Counted from the first letter of the stretch, positions 1 through 8,230 are shown. The stretch: DNA of 42,486 bases from Bacteroidota bacterium (GCA_013288485.1 JABDBW010000014.1:1-42486); one strand, 5' to 3'. The notes: generated by a model not told the origin, from the sequence alone. Numbers and translations: made by a program.

Positions 1-82
1 GGAAGCAAACTATTACCATGTTGCCGGGTTCGGCTATATTTGATTCGGCTATGAGTTTTGGTATTCCTTCCTTATCTAACAT
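1..82 (-). CDS. 5'-end fragment of an unidentified minus-strand gene
   Basis: An open frame starts at an ATG (80-82, minus) and runs off the left window edge, giving 27 codons that begin MLDKEGIPKLIAES. It lies directly downstream of the CoA-transferase subunit A gene and the four-helix-bundle insert, where subunit B would be expected. The first dozen residues resemble how subunit B proteins of this phylum begin (MLDKxGIxxxIA), as I recall them. The next residues (NIAEPGNMVIV) do not match the NLGIGIPT loop expected there, so I do not name it. A reading of about 500 more bases to the left would settle it. Confidence 0.35.
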   Translation of the reverse strand, partial: MLDKEGIPKLIAESNIAEPGNMVIVCF

Positions 83-96
83 TTTATAATTTGAAG

Positions 97-122
97 ATTT
101 GAAAATGTGCTGATTTGAAAAT
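97..122. repeat. Left inverted repeat of the four-helix-bundle insert
   Basis: The unit ATTTGAAAATGTGCT (97-111), one base, then ATTTGAAAAT (113-122). It pairs with 486-511 in inverted orientation with a single mismatch at 112. The motif itself is built from two ATTTGAAAAT blocks, so it is internally repetitive. A related ATTTGAAG block precedes it at 89-96. Confidence 0.8.
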
Positions 123-471
123 TATTTGATTTTTGAACTTGATATAATTTTAGACAATATCTTATTTATAACTATCAACTTATTTAACAACTCTTCATTA
201 AAAGGGTATGATTTTGAAAATTTACAAAGCAGCAAAAAGTACTCTGTCTCATCTGCTTCTTTAGCTGCTATTTCAATTTATGAATAAAGTCATTTTTGCT
301 TTCAGCATTTTGAGCTTCACGAACATTCGCACCAATTGACGTACCTGATTTTAAAATTTGTTTTGCTACAACATATTTCCTTTGATTTTCCAATTCTTCA
401 GCAAACTCTATTATATCAAGAGCAAACTCAAAAGTTAACTTGACAATAATGTTTTCTTTATCATCCCTCAT
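122..471 (-). pseudogene. Four-helix-bundle protein (23S rRNA IVS / S23 family), frameshifted
   Basis: The start codon at 469-471 opens a 67-residue frame that stops at 268. Adding one base in the T run at 271-273 restores a continuous 116-residue frame ending at 122. The family-typical text then reads through: KSGTSIGANVREAQNA, then NDFIHKLK joined to IAAKEADETEY, then a C-terminal helix rich in Lys and Ser. That matches the usual length of about 115-120 residues and the conserved SIGANVxEA motif of S23-type four-helix-bundle proteins, which are small homopentameric RNA-associated proteins whose function is poorly known. The break may be real decay or a one-base sequence error. Its base composition differs clearly from the flanking CoA-transferase gene, which fits acquisition. 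Confidence 0.8.
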
Positions 472-485
472 AAGTTCATTTTCAA

Positions 486-511
486 ATTTTCAAATAAGCA
501 CATTTTCAAAT
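486..511. repeat. Right inverted repeat of the four-helix-bundle insert
   Basis: ATTTTCAAAT (486-495), one base, then AGCACATTTTCAAAT (497-511). This is the reverse complement of 97-122 except for one position. It overlaps base 511 of the CoA-transferase stop codon (511-513, minus). Confidence 0.8.
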
Positions 512-1206
512 TACTTGCGTCTTACCGTTCGTTGTTCAATTCGCTTCTCGTAATCTTTACCCTGAAAAATTCTATGCACATATATCCCCGGCGTATGTAT
601 ATGATCCGGGTCCAGTTCGCCCGGTTCTACCAGTTCTTCTACCTCTGCAATAGTAATTTTACCTGCCATAGCCATAACCGGGTTAAAGTTACGCGCGGTG
701 GAATGGTATACCAGGTTGCCCATTGTATCCCCCCTCCATGCTTTCACAATGGAGAAATCGGCATCAAATGCCAGTTCCATTAAATAATCTTTGCCATTAA
801 AGTTACGGGTCTCTTTTCCTTCAGCCACTTCGGTGCCTATGCCTGCCGGAGTAAAAATAGCCGGCATACCATAACCTGCTGCCATACAACGTGTTGCTAA
901 GGTGCCTTGAGGTATTAGTTCAACTTCCAATTCGCCGCTAAGCAGCTGCCGTTCAAATTCGGCATTTTCGCCAACATAGGATGATATCATTTTTTTAACC
1001 TGGCGCTGTTTCAGCATTAACCCGATACCAAAATCGTCAACCCCTGCATTATTCGAGATGCAGGTAAGCCCCTTTACCCCTTTTTTTACCAGCGCGGTAA
1101 TGCAGTTTTCGGGCAGGCCGCATAGGCCGAAACCACCCAGCATAAGTGTCATACCATCTTTAATGTCATGGATGGCTTCATCCGCGTTGCTAAAAATTTT
1201 ATTCAT
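511..1206 (-). CDS. scoA: 3-oxoacid CoA-transferase subunit A
   Basis: This 231-residue protein is the alpha subunit of a succinyl-CoA:acetoacetate (3-oxoacid) CoA-transferase, which moves CoA between acyl donors in ketone-body and branched-chain breakdown. The N-terminal Gly-rich CoA-binding loop GGFGLCGLPE is at about residues 24-33. It is followed by the conserved SNNAG segment and the TPAGIGTEVAEGKE block, and the length is normal for this subunit. The catalytic Glu sits in subunit B, which is not complete in the window. Downstream, where subunit B usually follows immediately, there is instead the inverted-repeat insert. The last residues (EQRTVRRK) are basic. A different 3-oxoacid specificity (for example acetate/acetoacetate, AtoD) cannot be excluded from sequence alone. 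Confidence 0.92.
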   Translation of the reverse strand: MNKIFSNADEAIHDIKDGMTLMLGGFGLCGLPENCITALVKKGVKGLTCISNNAGVDDFGIGLMLKQRQVKKMISSYVGENAEFERQLLSGELEVELIPQGTLATRCMAAGYGMPAIFTPAGIGTEVAEGKETRNFNGKDYLMELAFDADFSIVKAWRGDTMGNLVYHSTARNFNPVMAMAGKITIAEVEELVEPGELDPDHIHTPGIYVHRIFQGKDYEKRIEQRTVRRK

Positions 1207-1303
1207 GTATTATACATTAATGCGGATAAAATTACAAAATCATAAGCACACCAAAACAATTATAAAAACTGTGCATTATATTATTACCAATTAAACAAAG
1301 GTT

Positions 1304-1483
1304 ATGTTATACAAAAACGATAAGTTGGCGAATGACAGGGATAATCATTCCAAACAAAAGGAAAAAAAAGGCGGATCAGCTTACGATAAAGCTATAGCCA
1401 AAGCATCTGACAACAACAAGAATGAGAAATCAAAACCGCAGCAAAGTACTGAAGATGATGAGGTATACCATGTGGAGACCTGA
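1304..1483 (+). CDS. Small charged hypothetical protein (59 aa)
   Basis: An ATG at 1304 opens a 59-codon frame that ends at a TGA at 1481-1483. The product is highly polar, dominated by Lys, Asp, Asn, Glu and Gln, with an acidic tail (STEDDEVYHVET) and no hydrophobic segment or Cys. It would be soluble and probably disordered. I do not recognise a family. It stands alone, divergent from scoA and convergent with mutS2. The codons and spacing are compatible with a real small gene of the kind common in Sphingobacteriaceae, but nothing beyond the open frame proves it. Confidence 0.5.
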   Translation: MLYKNDKLANDRDNHSKQKEKKGGSAYDKAIAKASDNNKNEKSKPQQSTEDDEVYHVET

Positions 1484-1492
1484 AAAACCATC

Positions 1493-1573
1493 TTCATTTC
1501 GACTAAAAAAAGAAATCTATACACTTGTTCGGATTTGTGCGTGTATAGATCTCTCACTATGTTCGAGATGACA
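1493..1573. repeat. Imperfect palindromic repeat (REP-like), possible bidirectional terminator
   Basis: A long imperfect hairpin has a perfect 10-bp core (ATCTATACAC at 1515-1524, GTGTATAGAT at 1541-1550). Flanking arms continue the pairing (TTCATTTCGA near 1493 with TTCGAGATGA near 1562). It lies between two convergent genes. Palindromes of this TTTCGA...ATCTATAC type are, from memory, dispersed in many Bacteroidota genomes. No second copy was noticed in this window. Confidence 0.65.
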
Positions 1574-1584
1574 AGAGGGGTAGA

Positions 1585-3945
1585 TTATTTCAGGTAAACA
1601 TAAGTAATCCCATCCCCGCCCCTGTCGGCATGTTCATCTTCCATGTGGTCTACCTGGTCGTATTTTTTGAGGTATTGACGTATCATTTTGCGCAGTATGC
1701 CATCGCCCCTGCCATGCAGTATCTTTAAATTACCAAAACCCATCATCAGCGCACGGTCCAATAACCGGTCAATGGCTGCCAACGCGTCTTCGGTACGCAT
1801 TCCGCGTACATCAATTTCCGGGTTAAAACCGGCCAGGTCACTGGTATGGCTGTTAAAGTTTCTCCTCACCTCTTTAGGGACCGCCGACTTAGCCACCTTT
1901 TGAACTCGCTTTTTCTTAGCAACCGTCCGCAAGTCGCCAATAGCTATTATAACATTATCCCTTGCTATTTCAATTACCTGCCCGGTAGTTTCAGAGTCGG
2001 TTAACTTTACCCAATCGCCCGGTTTTAGTTCTTCTTCGGTTACTGCCTGCTTAATAATATCCGGTTTAACGGTATTTTTTTGCAGTTCCCGGTTCAGGTT
2101 TTCGCGCAGATCTTTAGTTTTTTCTTTATCGGCATTATTGCTTTTTATTTCGGCTATGGTGTTTTCAACCAGCTTATTGGCATCCAAAATAATATTTTTA
2201 GCCTGCTCCTTAGCCTCCCTGATCAGCGCTTTTTTATTTTCTTCGAGATAACTTTTTAGTTTTTCATTTTCGGCTAAAAGCGCGTTTACCTGCTGTTGCT
2301 GTTTTTCCAGTTTAACGCGGGTATCCAGTATTTCTTTCTTTTCACGTTCCAAACCAACCAATAAAGTATCAACACTTTTTTGCCCGGCGCTTATTTTGTT
2401 TCGGGCGAGGTTAAGCACCTGCTGGGGCAATCCTATTTTTTGCGCTATCTCGAACGCGTACGAACTGCCTGGTTTACCTACTTCTAATATATAAAGCGGC
2501 AGCATTTCAACATTATTAAACAGCATGGACGCGTTTTCTATCCCTTCGGTATTTCCGGCAAAAATTTTAAGGTTCGAATAGTGGGTAGTTACCATTCCTT
2601 TAACCTTTTTATGGTTCAATGATTCTAACACAGCCTCAGCTATCGGTCCTCCAAATTGCGGATCGGTGCCTGTACCAAACTCGTCTATCAATACCAATGA
2701 TTTAGCATTAGCCTGCTCTACAAAGTTTTTCATTTTCGACAGGTGCGCGCTATAAGTACTCAGGTCGCTCTCGATAGACTGGTCATCGCCAATATCAACA
2801 AAAAACTGCCTGAATACGCCCACCTCGCTGGCCTCATCAGCCGGAATTAACAAACCTGCCTGCACCATGAGCTGCAACAGGCCAACAGTTTTCATACAAA
2901 CCGATTTACCACCCGCGTTGGGCCCTGATACAACTATTACGCGGTTACGTTCATCAATTTGCAGGTTTAACGGCACTACTGTTTTATGCTCTTTTTTAAA
3001 GTTTAAAAACAGCAGCGGGTGGCGCGCGTTTACCAGTTTCAACCGGGCTTCGTTAACCACCTGCGGCATTTCGCCCTCAATATCAATAGCAAACAGCGCC
3101 TTGGCGCGCACAAAATCAAGTTTGGTCAACAGGCTGTGGTACGATAGTAAAAGCGGCGCGTATGGCCTTAATTCATCGGTTAAAGCAATTAATATTTTTA
3201 TGATCTCGCGCCTGCGCTCAAACTCCAGGTCACGCACACGGTTATTTAGTGTAAAAACTTCTTCCGGCTCCATGTAAACGGTTTGCCCTGAAGAAGATTC
3301 ATCATGAATAAAGCCCTTCAGTTTACGCTTGTTTTCGGCTAATAATGGGATACATAAGCGCCCGTCACGCACCGTTAATGATCCGTCTGCCGTCCAGCCA
3401 TTTGATGCCGCGTTTTTAAATACCTGGTCTATTTTCCGGCGCGCTTCCTGTTCGGCTTTGGCTATGCCGGCAGAAATATCCGCCAGTTCGCGCGAGGCAT
3501 TTGGTTTTATTTTTCCTTTATCGTCAATTACCTGTTCTATTTTTTTTATAATAGCCTTTTCAATAGGCAAATGTTCAAACAGCGCCTCCAGGTTGGGGTA
3601 CTGCCCCTCGCGCTCATTAAAATAAGCGATAACCGCGAATACGGTAGCCAACGATGTTTGTACCTGGAAAAATTCCTCTTCCGTTAAAAACGCGCCTTCC
3701 AGCCTTGTCTTATTGGCTAATGATCTGACATCAAAAAAATGATGGATAGGCAGGGCGGCATCATTTTGCAAAATATTTTTAAACTCATGGGCCTGGTTCA
3801 AAAACTTGCTGATCTGCTCGTAATTGCTCATTACCTGTATCTTGTCAACCATCTGCTGGCCCATAATACTCAGGCAATGCGCTTTAATTAATTCCTTTAC
3901 CTCGGTAAACCCCAGCTTATCAATACTATTTTTAGGGTATAGCAT
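1585..3945 (-). CDS. mutS2: Endonuclease/ribosome-rescue ATPase MutS2
   Basis: The protein is 786 residues from the ATG at 3943-3945, giving MLYPKNSIDKLGF. I prefer this to the upstream ATG, because the extra 18 residues are coded over the end of the preceding gene and look unrelated. It is a MutS-family ABC ATPase with Walker A GPNAGGKS (about 341-348) and Walker B LVLIDEFGTGTDP (acidic pair about 421-422). A coiled, Lys/Glu-rich stretch follows, then a C-terminal Smr domain (about 711-786) with DVRG and HGRGDGILR motifs. There is no mismatch-recognition domain, as expected for MutS2. Family members are implicated in splitting collided ribosomes and in limiting recombination. It overlaps the upstream DUF4296 gene by 14 bp, so the two are probably cotranscribed. 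Confidence 0.95.
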   Translation of the reverse strand: MLYPKNSIDKLGFTEVKELIKAHCLSIMGQQMVDKIQVMSNYEQISKFLNQAHEFKNILQNDAALPIHHFFDVRSLANKTRLEGAFLTEEEFFQVQTSLATVFAVIAYFNEREGQYPNLEALFEHLPIEKAIIKKIEQVIDDKGKIKPNASRELADISAGIAKAEQEARRKIDQVFKNAASNGWTADGSLTVRDGRLCIPLLAENKRKLKGFIHDESSSGQTVYMEPEEVFTLNNRVRDLEFERRREIIKILIALTDELRPYAPLLLSYHSLLTKLDFVRAKALFAIDIEGEMPQVVNEARLKLVNARHPLLFLNFKKEHKTVVPLNLQIDERNRVIVVSGPNAGGKSVCMKTVGLLQLMVQAGLLIPADEASEVGVFRQFFVDIGDDQSIESDLSTYSAHLSKMKNFVEQANAKSLVLIDEFGTGTDPQFGGPIAEAVLESLNHKKVKGMVTTHYSNLKIFAGNTEGIENASMLFNNVEMLPLYILEVGKPGSSYAFEIAQKIGLPQQVLNLARNKISAGQKSVDTLLVGLEREKKEILDTRVKLEKQQQQVNALLAENEKLKSYLEENKKALIREAKEQAKNIILDANKLVENTIAEIKSNNADKEKTKDLRENLNRELQKNTVKPDIIKQAVTEEELKPGDWVKLTDSETTGQVIEIARDNVIIAIGDLRTVAKKKRVQKVAKSAVPKEVRRNFNSHTSDLAGFNPEIDVRGMRTEDALAAIDRLLDRALMMGFGNLKILHGRGDGILRKMIRQYLKKYDQVDHMEDEHADRGGDGITYVYLK

Positions 3946-4453
3946 TTTTGTCAATGTTTTTCTTTTGCACTTTCGGCTGTTTCTTACCGGTTTGTGCATT
4001 TATTTGAAGCGAGTCTTTAAACAGGCCTTTCTTAATTGAATCCGCGTGCAATTTGGCTGCTTTCTCCTGCGCTTTTTTCTCTTCGGCTGCTTTCTTCACC
4101 GCTTCCGCGGCTATTGCTTTGTTCAATGAATCGGTTTTAGCCTGCAAATTTTTATTCACCTGGTCATACATCTCCAGCAAAACATCGGTTTGCGTGCTAT
4201 AATATTTCATGCTCCGTTTAAATTGTGCCGAATCGGTATGATATTGTTTAAATAGCAGCAAATACCTGCCCGTACCATATTTATATAAGCTGTCGCCCCC
4301 GGGCTGTAAAGACAGGGTGCCGTCAACGATATGGATATCGGTTAACAGGTTAACCATTTCATCTTCTTTTATAATACCATTAGTATTATTACCTATGTTA
4401 CAGGCGAACAAAAAAAGCAAAGCTGAAAAAAACAGGATAATATGTTTACGCAT
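3932..4453 (-). CDS. DUF4296 lipoprotein
   Basis: A 173-residue protein with a lipoprotein signal: a hydrophobic stretch ending in the lipobox LFAC, with the lipidated Cys at position 18. The mature part has the DUF4296 pattern (MVNLLTDIHIVDG, then YxLLFKQYHTDSAQFKRSMKYY), followed by an Ala/Lys/Glu-rich predicted helix and a basic tail. DUF4296 proteins are small Bacteroidota lipoproteins of unknown function, probably facing the periplasm. Its 3' end overlaps the mutS2 start. The mature protein has no Cys or obvious catalytic residues. The family call is firm; no function is claimed. Confidence 0.85.
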   Translation of the reverse strand: MRKHIILFFSALLFLFACNIGNNTNGIIKEDEMVNLLTDIHIVDGTLSLQPGGDSLYKYGTGRYLLLFKQYHTDSAQFKRSMKYYSTQTDVLLEMYDQVNKNLQAKTDSLNKAIAAEAVKKAAEEKKAQEKAAKLHADSIKKGLFKDSLQINAQTGKKQPKVQKKNIDKNAIP

Positions 4454-4493
4454 TCTGTAATTTAGCGGTTTAATTGAGCGAAATTACGGATAA

Positions 4494-5184
4494 ATGAGCA
4501 TTGCAGATAACATCAAACACCTAAAAAAACGAAACTATTCTAAAAAAGGTAACTTTAATAGCGGTATCTAAAACTAAAACGGTTACTGATATACAAGAAG
4601 CCTATGATGCCGGCCAGCGATTGTTTGGCGAAAATACGGTACAGGAAATGGTTGAGAAATATGAACAATTACCTAAGGATATACAATGGCACCAAATTGG
4701 CCACCTGCAAAGTAACAAGGTAAAATACATTGCCCCATTTATCAGCCTGGTACAATCGGTTGATAGTTTGAAGCTGTTACAGGAAATAAACAAACAGGCC
4801 GAAAAAAACAAACGGGTTATTGATTGCCTGTTACAAATATATATTGCTGACGAAGAAACTAAGTATGGATTAGGTTTTGACGAGGCAATAGAGTTATTAC
4901 GGTCTGAAGCGTTTGCCGCGTTAAAAAATATCCGCATAAGGGGTTTAATGGGCATTGCCACCAATACCGATAAAGAAAAGCAGTTAAAAGATGAGTTTCA
5001 CGAACTGAAAATATTTTTTGACGGCATTAAACAAAGCTTTTTCAGGAAGGAAGAAAGTTTTAATGTGTTGTCGATGGGTATGTCGGCTGATTATGAACTG
5101 GCCATTGAACAAGGAAGTAATATGATACGCGTTGGCAGCACCATTTTTGGGGATAGGGTGATCAAACATTGGAAAAATAATTAA
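4494..5184 (+). CDS. YggS-family PLP homeostasis protein, frameshifted near the N-terminus
   Basis: The gene encodes a PLPBP/YggS alpha/beta-barrel protein that binds pyridoxal 5'-phosphate without known catalysis and buffers vitamin B6 and amino-acid pools. The ATG at 4494 gives MSIADNIKHLK, then the frame breaks at a run of seven A (4523-4529). Removing one A gives a continuous 229-residue protein, the normal family length, with the PLP Lys in AVSKTK (about residue 26), then LFGENTVQE, WHQIGHLQSNK and the C-terminal LSMGMSADYELAI and IRVGSTIFG phosphate-binding segments. Without the repair, only an internal start near 4621 remains, which would lack the PLP Lys. It is divergent from the DUF4296-mutS2 pair and leads a short operon with the GNAT and aspartokinase genes. 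A one-base sequence error is the simplest explanation of the break. Confidence 0.9.
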
Positions 5185-5218
5185 GTCTGAACCATGATTT
5201 TTAGGATAAAAGGATTAC

Positions 5219-5683
5219 ATGATTAATATACGCGTAGCTGTAAAAGAAGATTGTGTGCGTTTGCTGGAATTGGTGAATGAACTGGCGCTGTATGAAAGGG
5301 CACCACAGGAAGTAACCGTTACTTTGAAAGAGTTTGAAGATGCTGGTTTTGGCGAAAAACCCGTGTGGAAAGCTTTTGTGGCGCAGGTTGACGGTTTAAT
5401 AGTTGGTTTCGCGTTGTATTATACCCGCTACTCCACCTGGAAGGGCTGCCGCATGTATTTGGAGGACCTGCTGGTTACAGAACCCATGCGCGGCAAAGGT
5501 ATTGGCAAATTACTGTTTGAACAGATACTGGCCGAAGCCAAAGAAAAAGGTTATAGCGGCGTGGTATGGCAGGTGTTAGATTGGAACGAACCGGCCATTG
5601 GGTTTTATAATAAATACGGGGCAAGTATTGAAGAGGGATGGCTAAACGCTTCCCTTTCAAAAGATCAATTATTAAAATACTAA
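5219..5683 (+). CDS. GNAT-family N-acetyltransferase (diamine acetyltransferase-like)
   Basis: A 154-residue single-domain GNAT protein. The acetyl-CoA pyrophosphate loop is seen in VTEPMRGKGIGKLL (RxxGxG), preceded by the YLEDLLV strand and followed by WQVLDWNEPAIGFYNKYGA, a pattern typical of the SSAT/thialysine acetyltransferase branch. A small-molecule amine or amino-acid side chain is therefore a reasonable substrate guess, but specificity cannot be read from sequence. It sits 34 bp after yggS and 4 bp before the aspartokinase start, so the three are probably one transcript. Confidence 0.85.
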   Translation: MINIRVAVKEDCVRLLELVNELALYERAPQEVTVTLKEFEDAGFGEKPVWKAFVAQVDGLIVGFALYYTRYSTWKGCRMYLEDLLVTEPMRGKGIGKLLFEQILAEAKEKGYSGVVWQVLDWNEPAIGFYNKYGASIEEGWLNASLSKDQLLKY

Positions 5684-5687
5684 ATAA

Positions 5688-6944
5688 ATGCTTGTTTTTA
5701 AATTCGGTGGCGCGTCGGTTAAGGATGTGGAAGGTATTGTTAACCTGGGCAAGGTAGTCGGTAAATATAAGGCTGAACAATTGCTCATTATAGTTTCGGC
5801 AATGGGTAAAACCACCAACGCGCTCGAAAAACTGACCAAAGCCTACATTGAGCAAACCGATGATATACAAACCATATACGAAGACATCAAAAAATATCAT
5901 TATAACATCCTGGCCGAACTATTTGAACCCGCGCACCCGGTATTTAACGAGGTAGCCAATACGTTTGTAGAAATCGACTGGATGGTCGAGGACGAGCCGC
6001 ATAACGATCATGATTTTATTTATGACCAGATCGTATCGGTTGGCGAATTGGTATCAACCCGCATTGTTAATGCCTACCTCAATAAAGAAGGTTCAAAAAG
6101 CCAATGGCTGGATGTGCGCGGCTATATCCATACGGATAACACCTACCGCGAAGGAATTGTACAATGGGATAAAACCTGCGAAAGTATTCAAAAGGATATC
6201 CCTGCCTTGCTGGAAAAAGGCATGGTAGTTACACAGGGTTTCCTGGGCGGCACATCCGAGAATTTTACAACCACGCTGGGCCGCGAGGGGTCGGATTATA
6301 CTGCGTCTATTTTTGGCGCCTGTTTGGGGGCCGAATCAGTTACCACCTGGAAGGATGTGCCCGGTATACTTAACGCCGACCCTAAAATTTTTGATGATAC
6401 CGTTAAATTTGATGAATTAAGCTATACCGAAGCTATTGAAATGACCTATTACGGCGCATCGGTTATACACCCGAAAACCATTAAGCCACTGCAAAATGCC
6501 AAAATACCCTTACTGGTAAGGTCGTTTTATCACCCAGACGAGTCCGGTACAGTAATTAAAGAAAGTGCGGCGCATATATTTGAAAAACCGGTTATCATTA
6601 TTAAACAAAACCAGGTATTGCTTTCGCTGGCGACCAGGGATTATTCCTTTATCTCCGAAGATCATTTAAGCGATATTTTTGGCAGGTTTGCCCGAAGCCA
6701 CGTTAAAATAAACATGATGCAAACCTCGGCGCTTAGTTTTAGCGTTTGTTTCGATTATAAAGAAGAGAAGTTTAAAAAATTCCTGGCCAGTATTGACCAG
6801 GATTATAAGGTAAAATACAATACCGGCCTCACCCTGGTAACCACACGGCATTATGCCGCCGACACCTTAAAAAGCTTAACCATGGGCAAAACTGTATTGT
6901 TAGAGCAACTTAGCAGGAATACGGCGCAGGTGGTGGTGAAATAG
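5688..6944 (+). CDS. lysC: Aspartate kinase
   Basis: A 418-residue monofunctional aspartokinase, catalysing ATP-dependent phosphorylation of L-aspartate, the first step to lysine, threonine and methionine. The N-terminus has the signature FKFGGASVKD (about residues 4-13). The amino-acid kinase domain continues through TTLGREGSDYTAS and KDVPGILNADPKI to GASVIHPKTIKPL. The C-terminal part carries ACT-type regulatory sequence (about 300-400), so feedback control by lysine or threonine is likely. It is not fused to homoserine dehydrogenase. The start lies 4 bp after the GNAT stop. The family is clear; the symbol is by general usage. Confidence 0.9.
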   Translation: MLVFKFGGASVKDVEGIVNLGKVVGKYKAEQLLIIVSAMGKTTNALEKLTKAYIEQTDDIQTIYEDIKKYHYNILAELFEPAHPVFNEVANTFVEIDWMVEDEPHNDHDFIYDQIVSVGELVSTRIVNAYLNKEGSKSQWLDVRGYIHTDNTYREGIVQWDKTCESIQKDIPALLEKGMVVTQGFLGGTSENFTTTLGREGSDYTASIFGACLGAESVTTWKDVPGILNADPKIFDDTVKFDELSYTEAIEMTYYGASVIHPKTIKPLQNAKIPLLVRSFYHPDESGTVIKESAAHIFEKPVIIIKQNQVLLSLATRDYSFISEDHLSDIFGRFARSHVKINMMQTSALSFSVCFDYKEEKFKKFLASIDQDYKVKYNTGLTLVTTRHYAADTLKSLTMGKTVLLEQLSRNTAQVVVK

Positions 6945-6962
6945 TTTGAGCCAGCAATCATA

Positions 6963-8230
6963 TTATATTTCTTCAAGCGCCTGCTCAATTTTGCTGTAAA
7001 TGTAATTCAAGTCTTCGGTGGTAACGCAATACGGTGGTAAAATGTAAATAATATTGCCCAGCGGGCGCAAAATTATACCGGCATCCAGGAAATACTGGTA
7101 TAACCTGTCGCGCAGCGAATTAAAATAAGAGGTATCGCTTCCCGTCTCCCATTCCATTGCCAGTATGGTGCCGGTTTGGCGCACTGTTTTTATTTTGGGA
7201 TGAGATTTAATTTTTAACGCAAACCCGGCATGTAGATCTACTATCCTTTTTTTATGTTAATTTCTGTCGTGTCATCTAAAAACAGGTACATACTCGCCAA
7301 TGCTGCCGAGCAGGCTACGGGGTTTGCTGTAAAAGAATGCCCGTGAAATAAAGTTTTTAAGCGGTCGTCTGATAAAAAAGCATCGAATATTTGTTGGGTG
7401 CAGGTTGTTAATCCCAGGGCCATTGTACCGCCGGTAAGGCCCTTTGAAAAGCACATAATATCAGGTTGTTCGGTAAGATGATCGCAGGCAAAAGGTTTTC
7501 CTGTACGCCCGAAACCCGTAAATATTTCATCGGCAATTAATAATACGCCTTCTTTACGGCAATGTGCCATTAATTCATTCAAATATTTGGCTTCATACAT
7601 CAGCATCCCGCCTGCTCCCTGCACTAATGGCTCGAAAATGAAACAGGCCAGATTAGATTTGAGATTTGAGATTTGAGCTATGAGATTTTGTATGTTGTGT
7701 TTATCAGGCAAGTCAATAAACTCTACTTCAAATAATAAAGAATCAAAAGCCGCGGTAAAAGCGCTGCGGCCGCTTACAGCCATTGCACCGAAAGTATCGC
7801 CGTGGTAGGCATTTTTAAAAGCGAGTATTTTGATGCGTTTATCACCCTTGTTATGCCAGTACTGTAAACACATTTTGATAGCCACCTCAACAGCGGTTGA
7901 GCCGTTGTCTGAATAAAATGCTTTTTGTTGATTGCCTGGCAATATATTAAGCAAACGTTCAGCTAATTCAATCGCCGTGGGATGCGTAAAGCCCGCGAAT
8001 ATTACATGCTCCAGTTTAGTTAACTGTTCTGCTACCTTTTGAGCGATATAAGGGTGCGAATGCCCGTGTATATTTACCCACCATGATGATACTGCGTCTA
8101 TATATTTCCTGCCATTTTCATCAAACAGGCAGGCTCCTTCTCCCCTAACTATAGGCACCGGGGGCAACGCGGTTTTCATTTGGGTATAAGGGTGCCATAT
8201 TACTTTCAGATCTCTTTCAACCCAACTCAT
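6963..8230 (-). pseudogene. bioA: Adenosylmethionine-8-amino-7-oxononanoate aminotransferase, frameshifted
   Basis: BioA transfers the amino group of S-adenosylmethionine to KAPA to form DAPA in biotin synthesis. The first 329 residues show WHPYTQM, SSWWVNIHGHSHP, the AYHGDTFGAM segment, the Asp in IADEIFTGFGRTG (about 234) and the PLP Lys in FSKGLTGG (about 263). The frame then ends after EINIKKG at an A run (T7 at 7247-7253 on the plus strand). One extra A restores the C-terminus (RIVDLHAGFALKIK, then VRQTGTILAMEW and ILPPYCVTTEDL) to a stop at 6963, giving 422 residues, the normal length. The gene overlaps the NUDIX gene start-to-stop by 4 bp. Sequence error, true mutation or slippage at A_AAA_AAA are all possible. 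Confidence 0.92.
7657..7677. repeat. Three perfect tandem copies of a 7-bp unit inside bioA
   Basis: ATTTGAG is repeated at 7657-7663, 7664-7670 and 7671-7677, followed by a degenerate GAGATTTTG. It encodes the region around QISNLKSN of BioA. The unit is not a multiple of three, so a change in copy number would shift the reading frame. Confidence 0.8.

Larger units (their letters stand above)
97..511. mobile_element. Inverted-repeat-bounded insert carrying a four-helix-bundle gene
   Basis: A segment of about 415 bp, visibly more AT-rich than its surroundings, is bracketed by 26-bp inverted repeats (97-122 and 486-511) that match at 25 of 26 positions. It contains only the four-helix-bundle gene. 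The gene's stop codon overlaps the left repeat and its start codon lies just inside the right repeat. The right repeat also supplies the first bases of the stop codon of the neighbouring CoA-transferase gene. Genes of this protein family are known from intervening sequences of 23S rRNA, which are also bounded by complementary ends. Mobility here is an inference from the architecture; no transposase or target-site duplication is evident. Confidence 0.5.

Noticed and set aside
3946..3999. Longer N-terminus for MutS2
   Set aside because: The extra 18 residues are encoded over the end of the DUF4296 gene, are basic and unlike MutS2 starts; the ATG at 3945 gives the usual N-terminus.
7272..7454. 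Separate small gene on the minus strand within the bioA region
   Set aside because: It is an alternative frame inside the bioA coding sequence and its text has no family resemblance.
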